Source of the DNA: Pandoraea vervacti
GTDB taxonomy: Bacteria > Pseudomonadota > Gammaproteobacteria > Burkholderiales > Burkholderiaceae
Direction of reading: 5' to 3'
NCBI RefSeq assembly: GCF_000934605.2
Contig: NZ_CP010897.2
Span: forward strand, 4,092,001 to 4,156,000
Length of the DNA stretch: 64,000 nt
The position numbers were made by a program, and so were the translations under genes. The notes under the pieces are model-generated. The model was given only the letters and a program-made list of their open reading frames with translations, did no database searches and was not told the DNA's origin. Below, in pieces: positions 8,268-17,025 of this stretch (position 1 is the first letter of the stretch; each line of letters starts with the position of its first letter).

Positions 8268-9842
8268 CTATTCCGGCGCAACGACGACCGTGCGGTCGAT
8301 GCGTTTCGGAAACTGAATCTGCCGAATACGGCGCACCAGCAGTGCCGCGACGATGGCGCCAACACCGGTGAGCAACACGCCGGCATGGACGGCGCTCACG
8401 AGCGTCTGACGTGCGGTTTCCACCAGCGGCATGCCGTCGATGCCCATCGCCCGCAGATCCGTCAGCAAATCGGCGCGAAGGGCGGGATCGATGAGAATAC
8501 GCGGGTCGAGCGCGCGCGCCACGGCGTGGGATGCCAGCGTGCCGTCGAAACCCGACACGGCCCCGGCCACGCCGCGCGCATACCAGTGATTGACCAGCGT
8601 GCCCACGATAGTCGTACCCAACATGCCCCCAACCATACGGGTCGATTGCAGCAACGCGGTCGTAATGCCGAACCGTTCCCTCCCGGCAATCTCCTGACCG
8701 AACACGTTCATATTGTTCAGGATGAAGCCGATGCCGATCCCCGCGCAGGCCATCGCCATGGCAAGCAGACCGTGCGGGGTGTCGCGATGAGACAGCCCCA
8801 CCCCCGTCGCCGCAACCGCCAGCAGGCAGAACCCGATGACCAGCATGTTGGTCGGCCGGGCCAGGCGCACAACGATCGGCGTGTTGATGAAGCTGCCCAG
8901 CGCAATGCATGCGGCGATCGGCGTGGCGATCAGGCCCGCCGCCTGCGGACTCAGCCCGAATCCCCCTTGCAGCAACAGCGGCGCGAAGAAGATCAGCGAA
9001 TACATCACGAAACCGATTAGTACCGAGAGGGTGAACAGCACCACGAGTTGCGGGTGACGGAACATGTCGAGGGGCACGATCGGATGCGTTGCGCGGCGTT
9101 CGGTGCGCAGCAACGCGAAAAACCCTAGCGCGACTGCAACGATCAGCAGCAGGTTGCCGGACGACGCGCCGTGCGACGGCACATTCTCGATAAAGACCTG
9201 GAATCCGCCGAGCACCACCGCGATCCACAGCGCACCGCGCCAGTCCACGCGCACGTCGCCCTTGTGGGCAGGCGGAAATTTCGGCAGATAACGCCAAACG
9301 AAATACAGCGCCGCCAGACCGACCGGTAGATTGACGAAGAACGTGGAGCGCCAGCCGAAGTGCTCCGAGAGCAATCCGCCCAGCGACGGCCCCGCCGCCG
9401 TGCCGATGCCGTACGCCGTGGTGATGACCACCTGCCAGCGCACGCGCGAGCGGGCGTCGGGAAAGAGGTCAGGAACCGAAGCGAACGCCGTGCCGACCAT
9501 CATGCCCCCGCCGATGCCCTGCAAGCCGCGCGCGAACACGAGGAATGGCATGTTGGGCGCCAGTCCGCACAACAGTGAGGCGAAGGTAAACGTGAGCACC
9601 GAGGCGATGACGAAGCGACGTCGGCCAAAGTAGTCGCCAAGCCGCCCGAACACGGGCACGGTCACAACGGACGCCAGCAGATAGATACTCGCGATCCAAG
9701 CGTAGTACTCGAAACCCTTGAGCTCGGCGACGATGGAGGGAAGTGCCGTACTGACGACGGTCTGGTCGAGAGCGACCAGCATATTGACGAGCGCGATGCC
9801 GATCATGGCCATCAACGCATCGCGAAAAGGCAGGGGGCGCAC
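8268..9842 (-). CDS. MFS drug exporter, DHA2 (14-TM) family
   Basis: The product is about 524 residues with many hydrophobic segments, consistent with 14 transmembrane helices. The N-terminal ALDQTVVSTALPSIVAEL matches motif D1 of EmrB/QacA-type drug:H+ antiporters, GRLGDYFGRRRFV is motif A, and TAYGIGTAAGPSLGG is motif C of antiporters. There is no adjacent membrane-fusion gene, so substrate and partner are unknown. The start is either GTG at 9842 or ATG at 9812, which begins MAMIGIALVNMLVALDQT. Confidence 0.88.
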   Translation of the reverse strand: MRPLPFRDALMAMIGIALVNMLVALDQTVVSTALPSIVAELKGFEYYAWIASIYLLASVVTVPVFGRLGDYFGRRRFVIASVLTFTFASLLCGLAPNMPFLVFARGLQGIGGGMMVGTAFASVPDLFPDARSRVRWQVVITTAYGIGTAAGPSLGGLLSEHFGWRSTFFVNLPVGLAALYFVWRYLPKFPPAHKGDVRVDWRGALWIAVVLGGFQVFIENVPSHGASSGNLLLIVAVALGFFALLRTERRATHPIVPLDMFRHPQLVVLFTLSVLIGFVMYSLIFFAPLLLQGGFGLSPQAAGLIATPIAACIALGSFINTPIVVRLARPTNMLVIGFCLLAVAATGVGLSHRDTPHGLLAMAMACAGIGIGFILNNMNVFGQEIAGRERFGITTALLQSTRMVGGMLGTTIVGTLVNHWYARGVAGAVSGFDGTLASHAVARALDPRILIDPALRADLLTDLRAMGIDGMPLVETARQTLVSAVHAGVLLTGVGAIVAALLVRRIRQIQFPKRIDRTVVVAPE

Positions 9843-10299
9843 GGCGGACTACCTGAAGACTTCATGGAGGGGAGCCGCCATTCTATGCGAAAAATAATGA
9901 ATATATGAACGTTCATGCGTGGCGCGCATTCTCCGGCGAAACCGCGTCGAATGCCTTGCCGTGCGCCGGTCCGCAATGCTTGATCCGACAACGAATCGAC
10001 TGATACGAATTTTCAACGGCGGCCTAAAAATTACTCAACGCGATGCGATCGCGCGCGTGGCCGTGATGTACCGATCCCGCGAAATCGGGCGTTATCCGAT
10101 ACCCCTTTCGGACGCACCTCAACCCCATGCCCGGCCCGTCCGGGCATCATCTTTCCATCGCCATATCCATCGCCATCGCCGCGCATCGAAGCAAATGCCT
10201 CAATCCCGGGCGCATTCGCCAAAACCGCATCCGAACAACAGCCGCACCATCGCTCGACGCTGTGAAAAGCGTCATCGTCACTTATCTGGAGACCCGCCC
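9843..10299. other. Intergenic region between the exporter and the hypothetical pair
   Basis: This 457-base divergent region is locally AT-rich near the exporter. It contains a perfect 12-bp palindrome at 9905-9916, and TAGAAT (minus strand, 9885-9880) as a candidate -10 for the exporter. The remainder shows no convincing gene. Confidence 0.4.
9905..9916. promoter_or_regulatory. Palindrome in the exporter promoter region
   Basis: ATGAACGTTCAT is a perfect 12-bp palindrome 63 bases upstream of the MFS start. It would overlap a -35 (TTCATA, minus strand) positioned for the TAGAAT -10. It is a plausible repressor operator, but no regulator gene is adjacent. Confidence 0.35.
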
Positions 10300-10650
10300 A
10301 TGAAACATCGCCCTGTGCGCGAAGACTATCGATGCTGGCTGGACGCACAGCACGGCGCCGCATCGGCACATGGGCAGGCCCGGGACCCGGCGACGCTCGC
10401 TCGGCCCGAACTTCCGCCGACCTTGCCGTTTGCCGGATATGTCGTCTGGTTCCCTCTACGCCGGGCTTATCTCGACATCCGGTTCGATCACCAGCGCTTT
10501 GCCATCGTCACGCAGTCGGTGGAAACCGCCGACGAAGCGTTTTACTTCGATCATCTCGACGCCGCATATGGACACGCAACAGATGCCGAAGCGCCGTGCC
10601 TGATCCTGTACGCCGCACACCCTGGCGGCCCCGTCAGTGTTGCAGGCTGA
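10300..10650 (+). CDS. Hypothetical protein (116 aa)
   Basis: I do not recognise this family. The ATG at 10300 is preceded by CTGGAGA at good spacing, so the gene is likely real. The product has no signal peptide or transmembrane segment. Its C-terminal half is compact and aromatic-rich (YVVWFPLRRAYLDIRF, then EAFYFDHLDAAYG), as in a small globular domain. It lies 62 bases upstream of another unknown gene with a strong ribosome site, so the two probably form an operon. Confidence 0.6.
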   Translation: MKHRPVREDYRCWLDAQHGAASAHGQARDPATLARPELPPTLPFAGYVVWFPLRRAYLDIRFDHQRFAIVTQSVETADEAFYFDHLDAAYGHATDAEAPCLILYAAHPGGPVSVAG

Positions 10651-10712
10651 TGGTTTGTCACGTTCCCACCATTCGTTCGGACGGCGCCCGAGGTGCCCCA
10701 AGGAGTCATTGC

Positions 10713-11675
10713 ATGCACGTTCCATCCCAACCGCTACCCGGTTACTGGCCGCAACTGTCGAACTGGCAAGTCAGGGCGGGCGAGGTCTCCGCCGGCCAGA
10801 ATGCCGCGGCGACGTTCACGAGTATCCGGAACCGGCTGCCCGAGGGGCACACGATTCGGATGGCATCGATGAACACACAAGCAGAGGTCGCCGAGGTCGC
10901 CGAAGTCATGGCGTCGGGTCGCGAATGCCGCAGCGTTCATGTCGACGACTTCACGCACAACGTGCTCACGGCCTTGGTTACGCCGCAGGACGGATGTGCG
11001 TCTCGTCGCTACACGCGCAATGCCGATTTGCGCACCTCGGTCGCCATCGCACTGGCACTCCACCCGGACGACGGCGACGCGTTGCTCGAAGCGAGACTCA
11101 AGGCGTTGGGACTGCCCTCGCTGCTTCGCGACGAACCGCAATATCGGCCCGGCACGCTGGAAGCCCTTCGGTACGATGTCGGGTCTCGAATCGTGGCCAT
11201 CGGGCGAAGCAAACTACCCGATCTGGCAAACCTTGGCGCGCCGGACGACCTGGCCTTGCATGCGGCAGGCGAACGGGAGCTGTCTTATCTGAATGGCGAG
11301 AGTCCGCACGCGGCGCAGGTCGCACTCGATCACAAGCGAATTCTCGATTTTCACTACGGCGCGGCGGGGGTCACGACGTGGGAGAAACAAGACCGGGAGT
11401 TCCACGACGGCGATGTGAAACATGTGAAACGCGCGAGCGACAACAGTCGAGGCGCTCACGAGGGTCCCGAGCCGCGAATCGGCACATTCATCGAACATCT
11501 GGCGCGATGTCAGCAGCGCGTCGAGCCCACGCGCACGCCCACGCGGGCCAAAGGGCGCATCCCGATTCCTCAGAACGTCGACGCTCAGCGTTCGCGCCGC
11601 AAGACGAAAGTCGAGCCACCGCCCTACCCGCTCTCGCCGCAGCACGACATTCTCTACAACTGCACACTGCTCTGA
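10713..11675 (+). CDS. Hypothetical protein (320 aa)
   Basis: I do not recognise this family. The start has a near-ideal AAGGAGT site 7 bases upstream. No signal peptide or membrane segment is seen. The N-terminal third is mixed and hydrophilic. The middle contains LRTSVAIALALHPDDGDALLEARLKALGLP, a likely helical region. The last 60 residues are basic and proline-rich (RTPTRAKGRIPIPQ, then RRKTKVEPPPYPLSPQ). Partnership with the preceding 116-residue gene is inferred from spacing. A secreted effector or toxin-like role is possible but unproven. Confidence 0.65.
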   Translation: MHVPSQPLPGYWPQLSNWQVRAGEVSAGQNAAATFTSIRNRLPEGHTIRMASMNTQAEVAEVAEVMASGRECRSVHVDDFTHNVLTALVTPQDGCASRRYTRNADLRTSVAIALALHPDDGDALLEARLKALGLPSLLRDEPQYRPGTLEALRYDVGSRIVAIGRSKLPDLANLGAPDDLALHAAGERELSYLNGESPHAAQVALDHKRILDFHYGAAGVTTWEKQDREFHDGDVKHVKRASDNSRGAHEGPEPRIGTFIEHLARCQQRVEPTRTPTRAKGRIPIPQNVDAQRSRRKTKVEPPPYPLSPQHDILYNCTLL

Positions 11676-11676
11676 G

Positions 11677-11694
11677 CGGCCGACAAGTCGGCCG
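11677..11694. terminator. Short hairpin between convergent genes
   Basis: CGGCCGAC and GTCGGCCG arms around AA lie just after the stop of the 320-residue gene and before the end of msrA. There is no T-run, so intrinsic termination is only possible. Confidence 0.35.
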
Positions 11695-11712
11695 TCCCAT
11701 CCGTGGTCCCCC

Positions 11713-12285
11713 TCAGGCTGCAGGCTTGAGTCGACGCGCAAACTTCTCGCGGAATTTCTTGAGCTTCGGGGCGACGACATAAGCGCAGTAGCCCTGGTCC
11801 GGATGTTGACGGAAGTAGTTCTGGTGATAGGCCTCGGCAGGCCAGAACGTTTGCGTCGGCACGACCTGCGTGACGATGGGATGCGGATACGTCATCTCGG
11901 CCATCAACTCGGCGATGAGATGATCCGCCGCCGTCTTCTGGGCTTCGTCGTGATAGAAGATCGCCGAGCGGTATTGCGTGCCGATATCGTTGCCCTGACG
12001 ATTGAGCGTGGTCGGATCGTGGATCTGGAAGAACACGACCAGAATCTCCTCGAACGTGACGACGTCCGGATCGTAGGTCACCTGCACGACTTCGGCATGA
12101 CCGGTATCGCCTTCGCAAACCTGCTCGTAGGTCGGATTGTCGACATGCCCGCCTTCGTAGCCGGAGACGACGGATTTCACGCCGTCCAGTTGCTGATAGC
12201 AGGCTTCGAGACACCAGAAACAACCACCGGCCAGCGTGGCGACTTCGGTACGGGTATCGCTCGGGGATTTCGTCTGCTCTGTCAT
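11713..12285 (-). CDS. msrA: Peptide methionine sulfoxide reductase MsrA
   Basis: The 190-residue product reduces methionine-S-sulfoxide in oxidised proteins. The catalytic motif LAGGCFWCLEA lies at about residues 18-28. Other family blocks are GYEGGHVDNPTYEQVCEGDTGHAEVV, then FFQIHDPTTLNRQGNDIGTQYRS. The start at 12285 is preceded by CGAGGT. The gene stands alone between a convergent hypothetical pair and the distant hutG. Confidence 0.95.
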   Translation of the reverse strand: MTEQTKSPSDTRTEVATLAGGCFWCLEACYQQLDGVKSVVSGYEGGHVDNPTYEQVCEGDTGHAEVVQVTYDPDVVTFEEILVVFFQIHDPTTLNRQGNDIGTQYRSAIFYHDEAQKTAADHLIAELMAEMTYPHPIVTQVVPTQTFWPAEAYHQNYFRQHPDQGYCAYVVAPKLKKFREKFARRLKPAA

Positions 12286-12346
12286 CTTGACCTCGCTTGT
12301 CGACTGCGTTGATGCGCGCGCAAACGCGTGTCGCACCGCACCAAAC

Positions 12347-12387
12347 CAATAGGGCGGGCGATCGATGGTCGATCGCCCGCCCTATTG
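12347..12387. repeat. Perfect 19-bp inverted repeat upstream of msrA
   Basis: The arms 12347-12365 and 12369-12387 are exact complements with a 3-base loop (TGG). The hairpin lies 62 bases upstream of the msrA start and about 190 bases downstream of the hutG stop. On the minus strand it is followed by GGTTTGG, a weak T-tract. It could end the hutG transcript or fold in the msrA leader. Confidence 0.75.
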
Positions 12388-12578
12388 TCGCGCAGAAGTC
12401 TCGCGAACGGCGCAAATTACCTGTTGCACCGTGTCACTGCCCCAGCCCCTCTGAAACGCTGACACTCCCAGGCGCCGAGGCTCTGGGGCATCAAAGCCCA
12501 GAAGTTTCAAGTGCTCGTAGCCGTCCCGTGCCGTCTCGTCACTGATCCGACTCGCAGCCCGGACTTCCCGGGCAAACG

Positions 12579-13535
12579 TCAGACGTCCAGTTGCGTGATC
12601 AGCGGATGCAGCAAACGTGCACCCACACGCGCCGTCAGGCCGTCGCGGTCATACGTCGGGTTGTACTCGGCGATGTCCGCCACGCGCAGCTTGCCGGAGC
12701 GACGCACCACGCCGATGAGCGCCTCGATCACTTCGAGCGCCACGCCGTGCGCGGCCGGTGCCGAAACGCCCGGCGCTTTCTCGCCCGGCAACACGTCCAT
12801 GTCGATCGTCAGGTAGACGTGATTCACTTTCGCGAGCGTCTTCTCCAACTGCTCGCACATCTGCGGCAGACGGTGCGCGAGCATCGTCTCGTCGAGCCAA
12901 TAGTCGACGTTCAGCGCCGTCGCGCGCTCGAAGAGCGCTTCCGTGTTGCTGTAACGGCTCACGCCGAGACACGCGTAATGGAACGGTGCCTGGCGCCCTG
13001 CCAGCAACTGCGAAATCTGCCAGAACGGCGTGCCCGAGCTGGCCGTCGGCTGGGCGCGAAGATCGAAGTGCGCGTCGAAGTTGAGAATCAGCATCGGCTC
13101 GTCGCGCAGGCGATCGCCGAAATGTTCCGCCACTCCGAGGAACGTGCCGTAGGCGATCTCATGCCCGCCACCGAGCACCACGGGGCGCGCGCCGGCAGCC
13201 AGCACTTCGGCCACACGATGCCCCAGCGCGGCCTGAGCGGCTTCGAGGCGATCGTCGGCGCAAACGATGTTGCCGCCGTCGAACACAGCAGGCGTGCCTT
13301 GCACCGGCAAACTCGCCAGCGCGCGACGCAGCATGTCGGGGCCGGCAACGGCGCCCTGACGGCCATGATTGCGGCGCACGCCCTCGTCGCTGCAAAAGCC
13401 CAGCACTACAGCGCCGCCTGCGACTTCCGACGCCTCACAGGCGTCGTAGTCACGCAGCACCTGATGCAGGCGCAGCGTATGGCCCGCTTCGCCGGTATCC
13501 ACGCGGCCCTGCCAGACCGCTCGATCGATTGTCAT
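12579..13535 (-). CDS. hutG: Formimidoylglutamase HutG
   Basis: The 318-residue product belongs to the arginase/agmatinase/ureohydrolase fold and hydrolyses N-formimidoyl-L-glutamate to glutamate and formamide in histidine breakdown. Binuclear Mn ligands are visible in VVLGGGHE, ILNFDAHFDLR and LTIDMDVLPG. No other hut gene is in the window; upstream on the same strand lie a polar amino acid ABC transporter and an IclR regulator. Agmatinase-type hydrolases are alternatives, but the length and the N-terminal region fit HutG. Confidence 0.85.
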   Translation of the reverse strand: MTIDRAVWQGRVDTGEAGHTLRLHQVLRDYDACEASEVAGGAVVLGFCSDEGVRRNHGRQGAVAGPDMLRRALASLPVQGTPAVFDGGNIVCADDRLEAAQAALGHRVAEVLAAGARPVVLGGGHEIAYGTFLGVAEHFGDRLRDEPMLILNFDAHFDLRAQPTASSGTPFWQISQLLAGRQAPFHYACLGVSRYSNTEALFERATALNVDYWLDETMLAHRLPQMCEQLEKTLAKVNHVYLTIDMDVLPGEKAPGVSAPAAHGVALEVIEALIGVVRRSGKLRVADIAEYNPTYDRDGLTARVGARLLHPLITQLDV

Positions 13536-13658
13536 ACGTATTCCTGCCTTGCCTTACCTGATCGTTACCGAATGCCTGCGCATGCGCTTGCTAAATCTTG
13601 CTAAATCTCGCTAACGCATGTCTCGCATGTCTCGCGCGCAGGCACCATTCACACGGGA

Positions 13659-14441
13659 TCACGCGGATCGCGTGAGCACCGCCTGAAGGAATTCACGCGT
13701 GCGCGCTTCGCGCGGCGCAGTGAAAATCTGGTCCGGCGGACCGGCTTCGATGATGCGCCCCTGATCCATCACGACCACCACGTCGGCCACTTCGCGAGCA
13801 AAGCCCATTTCATGCGTCACGACGAGCATGGTCATACCGTCGTTCGCGAGCGCCTTCATGACTTGCAGCACTTCACCGACGAGTTCCGGATCGAGTGCGG
13901 AGGTAGGCTCGTCAAAAAGCATGACCTGCGGCTGCATCGCCAATGCGCGGGCAATTGCCACACGTTGCTTCTGGCCGCCCGAGAGCGTGCCCGGGTAGAC
14001 GTCGGCCTTCGCCGCCAGGCCCACCTTGGCGAGCAGTTCGCGTGCGAGCTTGTCGGCCTCGGCGCTTTTCATGCCGCGCAGCTTGCGCGGTGCGAGCGTG
14101 ACGTTGTCGAGCACCGTCAGATGCGGGAAAAGATTGAACGACTGGAACACCATGCCCACTTCCGTGCGCAAATGGTTGAGCGCGTTCTCGCCCATCATCT
14201 TGCCGTGATCGACGAGCTTCTTGCCCACGATCTCGATGGTGCCCTGCTCTGCCGTCTCAAGACCGTTGCAGCAGCGCAGGAACGTGCTTTTGCCCGACCC
14301 GCTCGGGCCGATGACCACGACGACCTGACGGGCGTCGACTTCGAAATCGATGCCCTTGAGCACCTGATGGCTACCGTAGGCCTTGCCCAGCCCTTCGATC
14401 TTCAGGATCGGGGCGCCGGTGACTTTCTTGACTTCGCTCAT
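13659..14441 (-). CDS. Polar amino acid ABC transporter, ATP-binding subunit
   Basis: The 260-residue product is of the GlnQ/HisP type. It has Walker A GPSGSGKSTFLRC (about residues 44-56), the LSGGQKQRVAIARAL signature, Walker B VMLFDEPTSALDPEL and the switch histidine in LVVTHEMGFAREV. It energises the permease encoded just upstream, whose stop overlaps this start by four bases. The substrate cannot be read from the ATPase. Confidence 0.93.
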   Translation of the reverse strand: MSEVKKVTGAPILKIEGLGKAYGSHQVLKGIDFEVDARQVVVVIGPSGSGKSTFLRCCNGLETAEQGTIEIVGKKLVDHGKMMGENALNHLRTEVGMVFQSFNLFPHLTVLDNVTLAPRKLRGMKSAEADKLARELLAKVGLAAKADVYPGTLSGGQKQRVAIARALAMQPQVMLFDEPTSALDPELVGEVLQVMKALANDGMTMLVVTHEMGFAREVADVVVVMDQGRIIEAGPPDQIFTAPREARTREFLQAVLTRSA

Positions 14442-15106
14442 TGCACGGCACCTCCGGCACGCAGGGACTTCTCGGCGCGCTGCAGCAACAGCGTGGTCAC
14501 ACCGGTCAGAATCAGATAAACAAAAGCAATCGCCAGATACACTTCCAGCGAGCGATACGACACGCTGATGATCTTCTGGCCTTCGTGCATCACGTCATGA
14601 ATCGTGAGCAGCGACACGAGGGCGGAGTTCTTGATCAGCGCGATGAATTCATTGCCCAGCGGTGGGATCATGCGAACCACCGCCTGCGGCAGAATGACCG
14701 AGCGCATGGCCTGACCATAGGGCATGCCCAGCGAACGGGCGGCTTCCATCTGACCGCGTTCGATCGACTGGATGGCGCCACGCACGATTTCCGACACGTA
14801 GGCGCCGCTATAGATGCCCAGGCCCAGCACGCCGCACACGAACGCCGGCAGCAGAATGTTGAACTGCGGCAGGCCGAAGAACAGGATGAAGAGCTGCACC
14901 AGCAGCGGCGTGCCACGAATGAACGTGACGTAAGCGGTACAGATGCCGTAGCGAATGCGGTTCGCCGGATTGAGGCGGCCCATGCCGACCAGCAAACCCA
15001 GCACACAGCCCAGGGCCAGGGCGCAGGCAGTCACTTCAACGGTCACCAGCGCGCCACGCGCCAGATCCGTCCAGTTTGCCCACACCGGCGAAAAATCGAG
15101 TTCCAT
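14438..15106 (-). CDS. Polar amino acid ABC transporter, permease subunit
   Basis: The 222-residue product of the HisMQ/GlnP family has about five hydrophobic segments. It carries the EAA-loop pattern EAARSLGMPYGQAMRSVILPQA and the N-terminal ARGALVTVEVTACALALG typical of the family. A single permease implies a homodimer. The gene is translationally coupled to the ATPase, and a 150-base gap separates it from the binding-protein gene. Confidence 0.93.
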   Translation of the reverse strand: MELDFSPVWANWTDLARGALVTVEVTACALALGCVLGLLVGMGRLNPANRIRYGICTAYVTFIRGTPLLVQLFILFFGLPQFNILLPAFVCGVLGLGIYSGAYVSEIVRGAIQSIERGQMEAARSLGMPYGQAMRSVILPQAVVRMIPPLGNEFIALIKNSALVSLLTIHDVMHEGQKIISVSYRSLEVYLAIAFVYLILTGVTTLLLQRAEKSLRAGGAVQ

Positions 15107-15256
15107 GCGTACTCCGTCAGTTGCTCTACTGCGCTATTGCTTATTACTTGGGCGGACGACGTCCCCCGTATCAGGGTGACGGCCAGCCCGCCCGGTCTTG
15201 CTTTGGTATTGCCCGACGTCGCTCGGGACTGCGCCGAGACGACGTTCGCGAATGCC

Positions 15257-15994
15257 TTACTTCGCGGTACCGAAGTACTTGGTCACGAGCGCGGCGTAGG
15301 TGCCGTCGGCGCGGACCTTCTCCAGCGCCTTGTTCATTTCTTCGGTCAGCGCCTTGTCTTCCTTGCGAAGGGCGAAGCCATAACGCTCGATCGTGAGCGT
15401 CTTGTCGAGCACCTTCACCGACGGGTTGGCCTTGGCGTACAACAGTGCGGCCGGCTTACCGGTCACGGCGGCGTCGGCACGGCCGATCTTCACGAGTTCG
15501 AACATCTGGTCGTTCTTCTCGACTTCCACGCGCGAGACCTTCGGATAGTTTTCCGTCAGGAACTGCACCGACTTCGTGCCGACCTGCACCGAGACCTTCT
15601 TGCCGTTCAGATCGGCCGGTTCCTTGATGCTGGTGTTATCCGCCTTGACCATGATGGCCAGACCGCCGGTGTAGTACGGGTGCGTAAAGTTCACGGCCTT
15701 CAGACGCTCGTCCGTGATGTAGATGGCCGAAGCGGCCACGTCGACGCGCTTGGACAGCACGGCCGGGATCAGCCCCTTGAAATCGATATCCGTCCACTCG
15801 ACTTTCTTGCCCATGGCCTTGCCCAGCGCTTCGATCATTTCGACGTCGAAGCCCGTGCGCTTGCCGTTTTCCACGTATTCGAACGGCGGGAAGGTCGCGT
15901 CGGTCGCGACACGCAGCACGTCGTCGGCAGCGAAAACTTTGGTCGAGCAGGTGACGGCCAGCGCCATCGTGAACAGGATGTGACGCAATTTCAT
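15257..15994 (-). CDS. Polar amino acid ABC transporter, substrate-binding protein
   Basis: The 245-residue product has a Sec signal peptide (about 1-22, ending near FAADD) and the SBP_bac_3 fold. Motifs include VATDATFPPFEYVENGKRTGFDVEMIEALGKAMG, then VAASAIYITDERLKAVNFTHPYYTGGLAI. The acidic VENGKRTGFDVE pocket is common to glutamine, histidine and lysine/arginine/ornithine binders, so the ligand is uncertain. It is the first transporter gene after the IclR regulator and the closest to it. Confidence 0.92.
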   Translation of the reverse strand: MKLRHILFTMALAVTCSTKVFAADDVLRVATDATFPPFEYVENGKRTGFDVEMIEALGKAMGKKVEWTDIDFKGLIPAVLSKRVDVAASAIYITDERLKAVNFTHPYYTGGLAIMVKADNTSIKEPADLNGKKVSVQVGTKSVQFLTENYPKVSRVEVEKNDQMFELVKIGRADAAVTGKPAALLYAKANPSVKVLDKTLTIERYGFALRKEDKALTEEMNKALEKVRADGTYAALVTKYFGTAK

Positions 15995-16033
15995 CTGGTA
16001 CTCCTTCGTGTAGTCTCGGTTCGGAAAAACCGG

Positions 16034-16780
16034 TTAAAAGTACTGCAATCGATTTGAAATACGCTCGGCTGCCGCCACCGTGAGACGGATCAGCTCTTCG
16101 TGGCGCTGCGCCACACGCACGGCCGGCGCCATCAGGGTGATGGTGCCTTCCAGACGTTCCTTCGCGGCAAAGACGGGAGCCGACACGCCCCAGACGCCGA
16201 AATCCACTTCGCTCTCGGACACCGCGTAGCGCTGCTTGCGAATCTCTTCGACCTGCGCGACGAGACGCTCCTGCGCAACCGGCTGACCCGCCAATTGGCG
16301 CCCGATCAGATTGTCGCGGGTGGTCTGGGGCAGGAAGGAGAGCAAGGCCTTGGCCGATGCGCCGTGCACCAGCGGGTGTGCGCGTCCCTTGGCGAACGAG
16401 CAACGCAGCGATTGCTCGCTCTCGTGCATGTCGAGGCAAACGACCTGGCCGTTCGCGGCCACAAGCAGACCAACGGTCTCGCCGGTGCGCTGCACGAGGG
16501 CGTCGATTTCTTCGCGTGCCTGGGTAACTAGATGCGAGTTGTGGTCGAAACCCCACGCCAATTGCACGCCAACCGGACCAGGTTCGTAGAGCGCCTCATG
16601 GGCGTGCTCCTGCACCAGGCCCCACTTCTTGAGCGGCACGAGGTGGCGGTAAACCGTGGAGAGCGGCAGGCTCGTTTGCGCGGCGATCTCGCGTGCCGCG
16701 ATCGGTCGTCCATGACGCGCCACAGTCACAAGGACTTGCAGAACGCGCTCGGAGACCGAATGAGCTTCGGTGGTGTCCAT
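16034..16780 (-). CDS. IclR family transcriptional regulator
   Basis: The product is about 248 residues, with an N-terminal winged helix (RPIAAREIAAQTSLPLSTVYRHLVPL) and a C-terminal IclR effector domain (ETVGLLVAANGQVVCLDMHES, then HPLVHGASAKALLSF). It lies 39 bases upstream of the binding-protein gene on the same strand and so probably controls that transporter and is co-transcribed with it. The ATG at 16780 is preferred over a TTG at 16789. Confidence 0.88.
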   Translation of the reverse strand: MDTTEAHSVSERVLQVLVTVARHGRPIAAREIAAQTSLPLSTVYRHLVPLKKWGLVQEHAHEALYEPGPVGVQLAWGFDHNSHLVTQAREEIDALVQRTGETVGLLVAANGQVVCLDMHESEQSLRCSFAKGRAHPLVHGASAKALLSFLPQTTRDNLIGRQLAGQPVAQERLVAQVEEIRKQRYAVSESEVDFGVWGVSAPVFAAKERLEGTITLMAPAVRVAQRHEELIRLTVAAAERISNRLQYF

Positions 16781-16803
16781 CGTCTTCAAAAACCAAAGAA
16801 AGC

Positions 16804-16831
16804 AAAAAAATCAGCGGAATGTGCCGCTGAT
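16804..16831 (-). terminator. Terminator-like hairpin just upstream of the IclR gene
   Basis: On the minus strand, TCAGCGGCA and TGCCGCTGA-type arms around a short loop are followed by seven T residues, ending 24 bases before the IclR start. It may be a second terminator for the CoA-ligase operon, or an attenuator in the IclR leader. Confidence 0.55.
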
Positions 16832-16884
16832 GACGACATGGGCGCTATCTTGCGATGCAATTCCCAAAGTAAAAAATGCGATTC

Positions 16885-16898
16885 TTACCGGATGGTAA
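16885..16898. promoter_or_regulatory. Candidate operator upstream of the IclR gene
   Basis: TTACCGGATGGTAA is an inverted repeat (arms TTACC and GGTAA, 4-base centre) in the AT-rich region about 105 bases upstream of the IclR start. It has the size expected for an IclR-family site. This is inference from position only. Confidence 0.3.
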
Positions 16899-16953
16899 CA
16901 AATTGGGAGATTACGCATAGGGACTTTCCCTTATGCACCGCGGAATCGAGGCA

Positions 16954-16999
16954 TAAAAAAACGCCGAAACCCTTATGAATAAAGGGTATCGGCGTTTTT
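16954..16999 (-). terminator. Terminator of the CoA-ligase catabolic operon
   Basis: AAAAACGCCGA and TCGGCGTTTTT arms with an inner ACCCTT/AAGGGT stem form a long hairpin with A/T tracts on both sides. It lies 27 bases beyond the stop of the minus-strand CoA-ligase gene and could work in both directions. Confidence 0.9.
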
Positions 17000-17025
17000 A
17001 AGCAAAAACCGAATAAAGACTCTGA

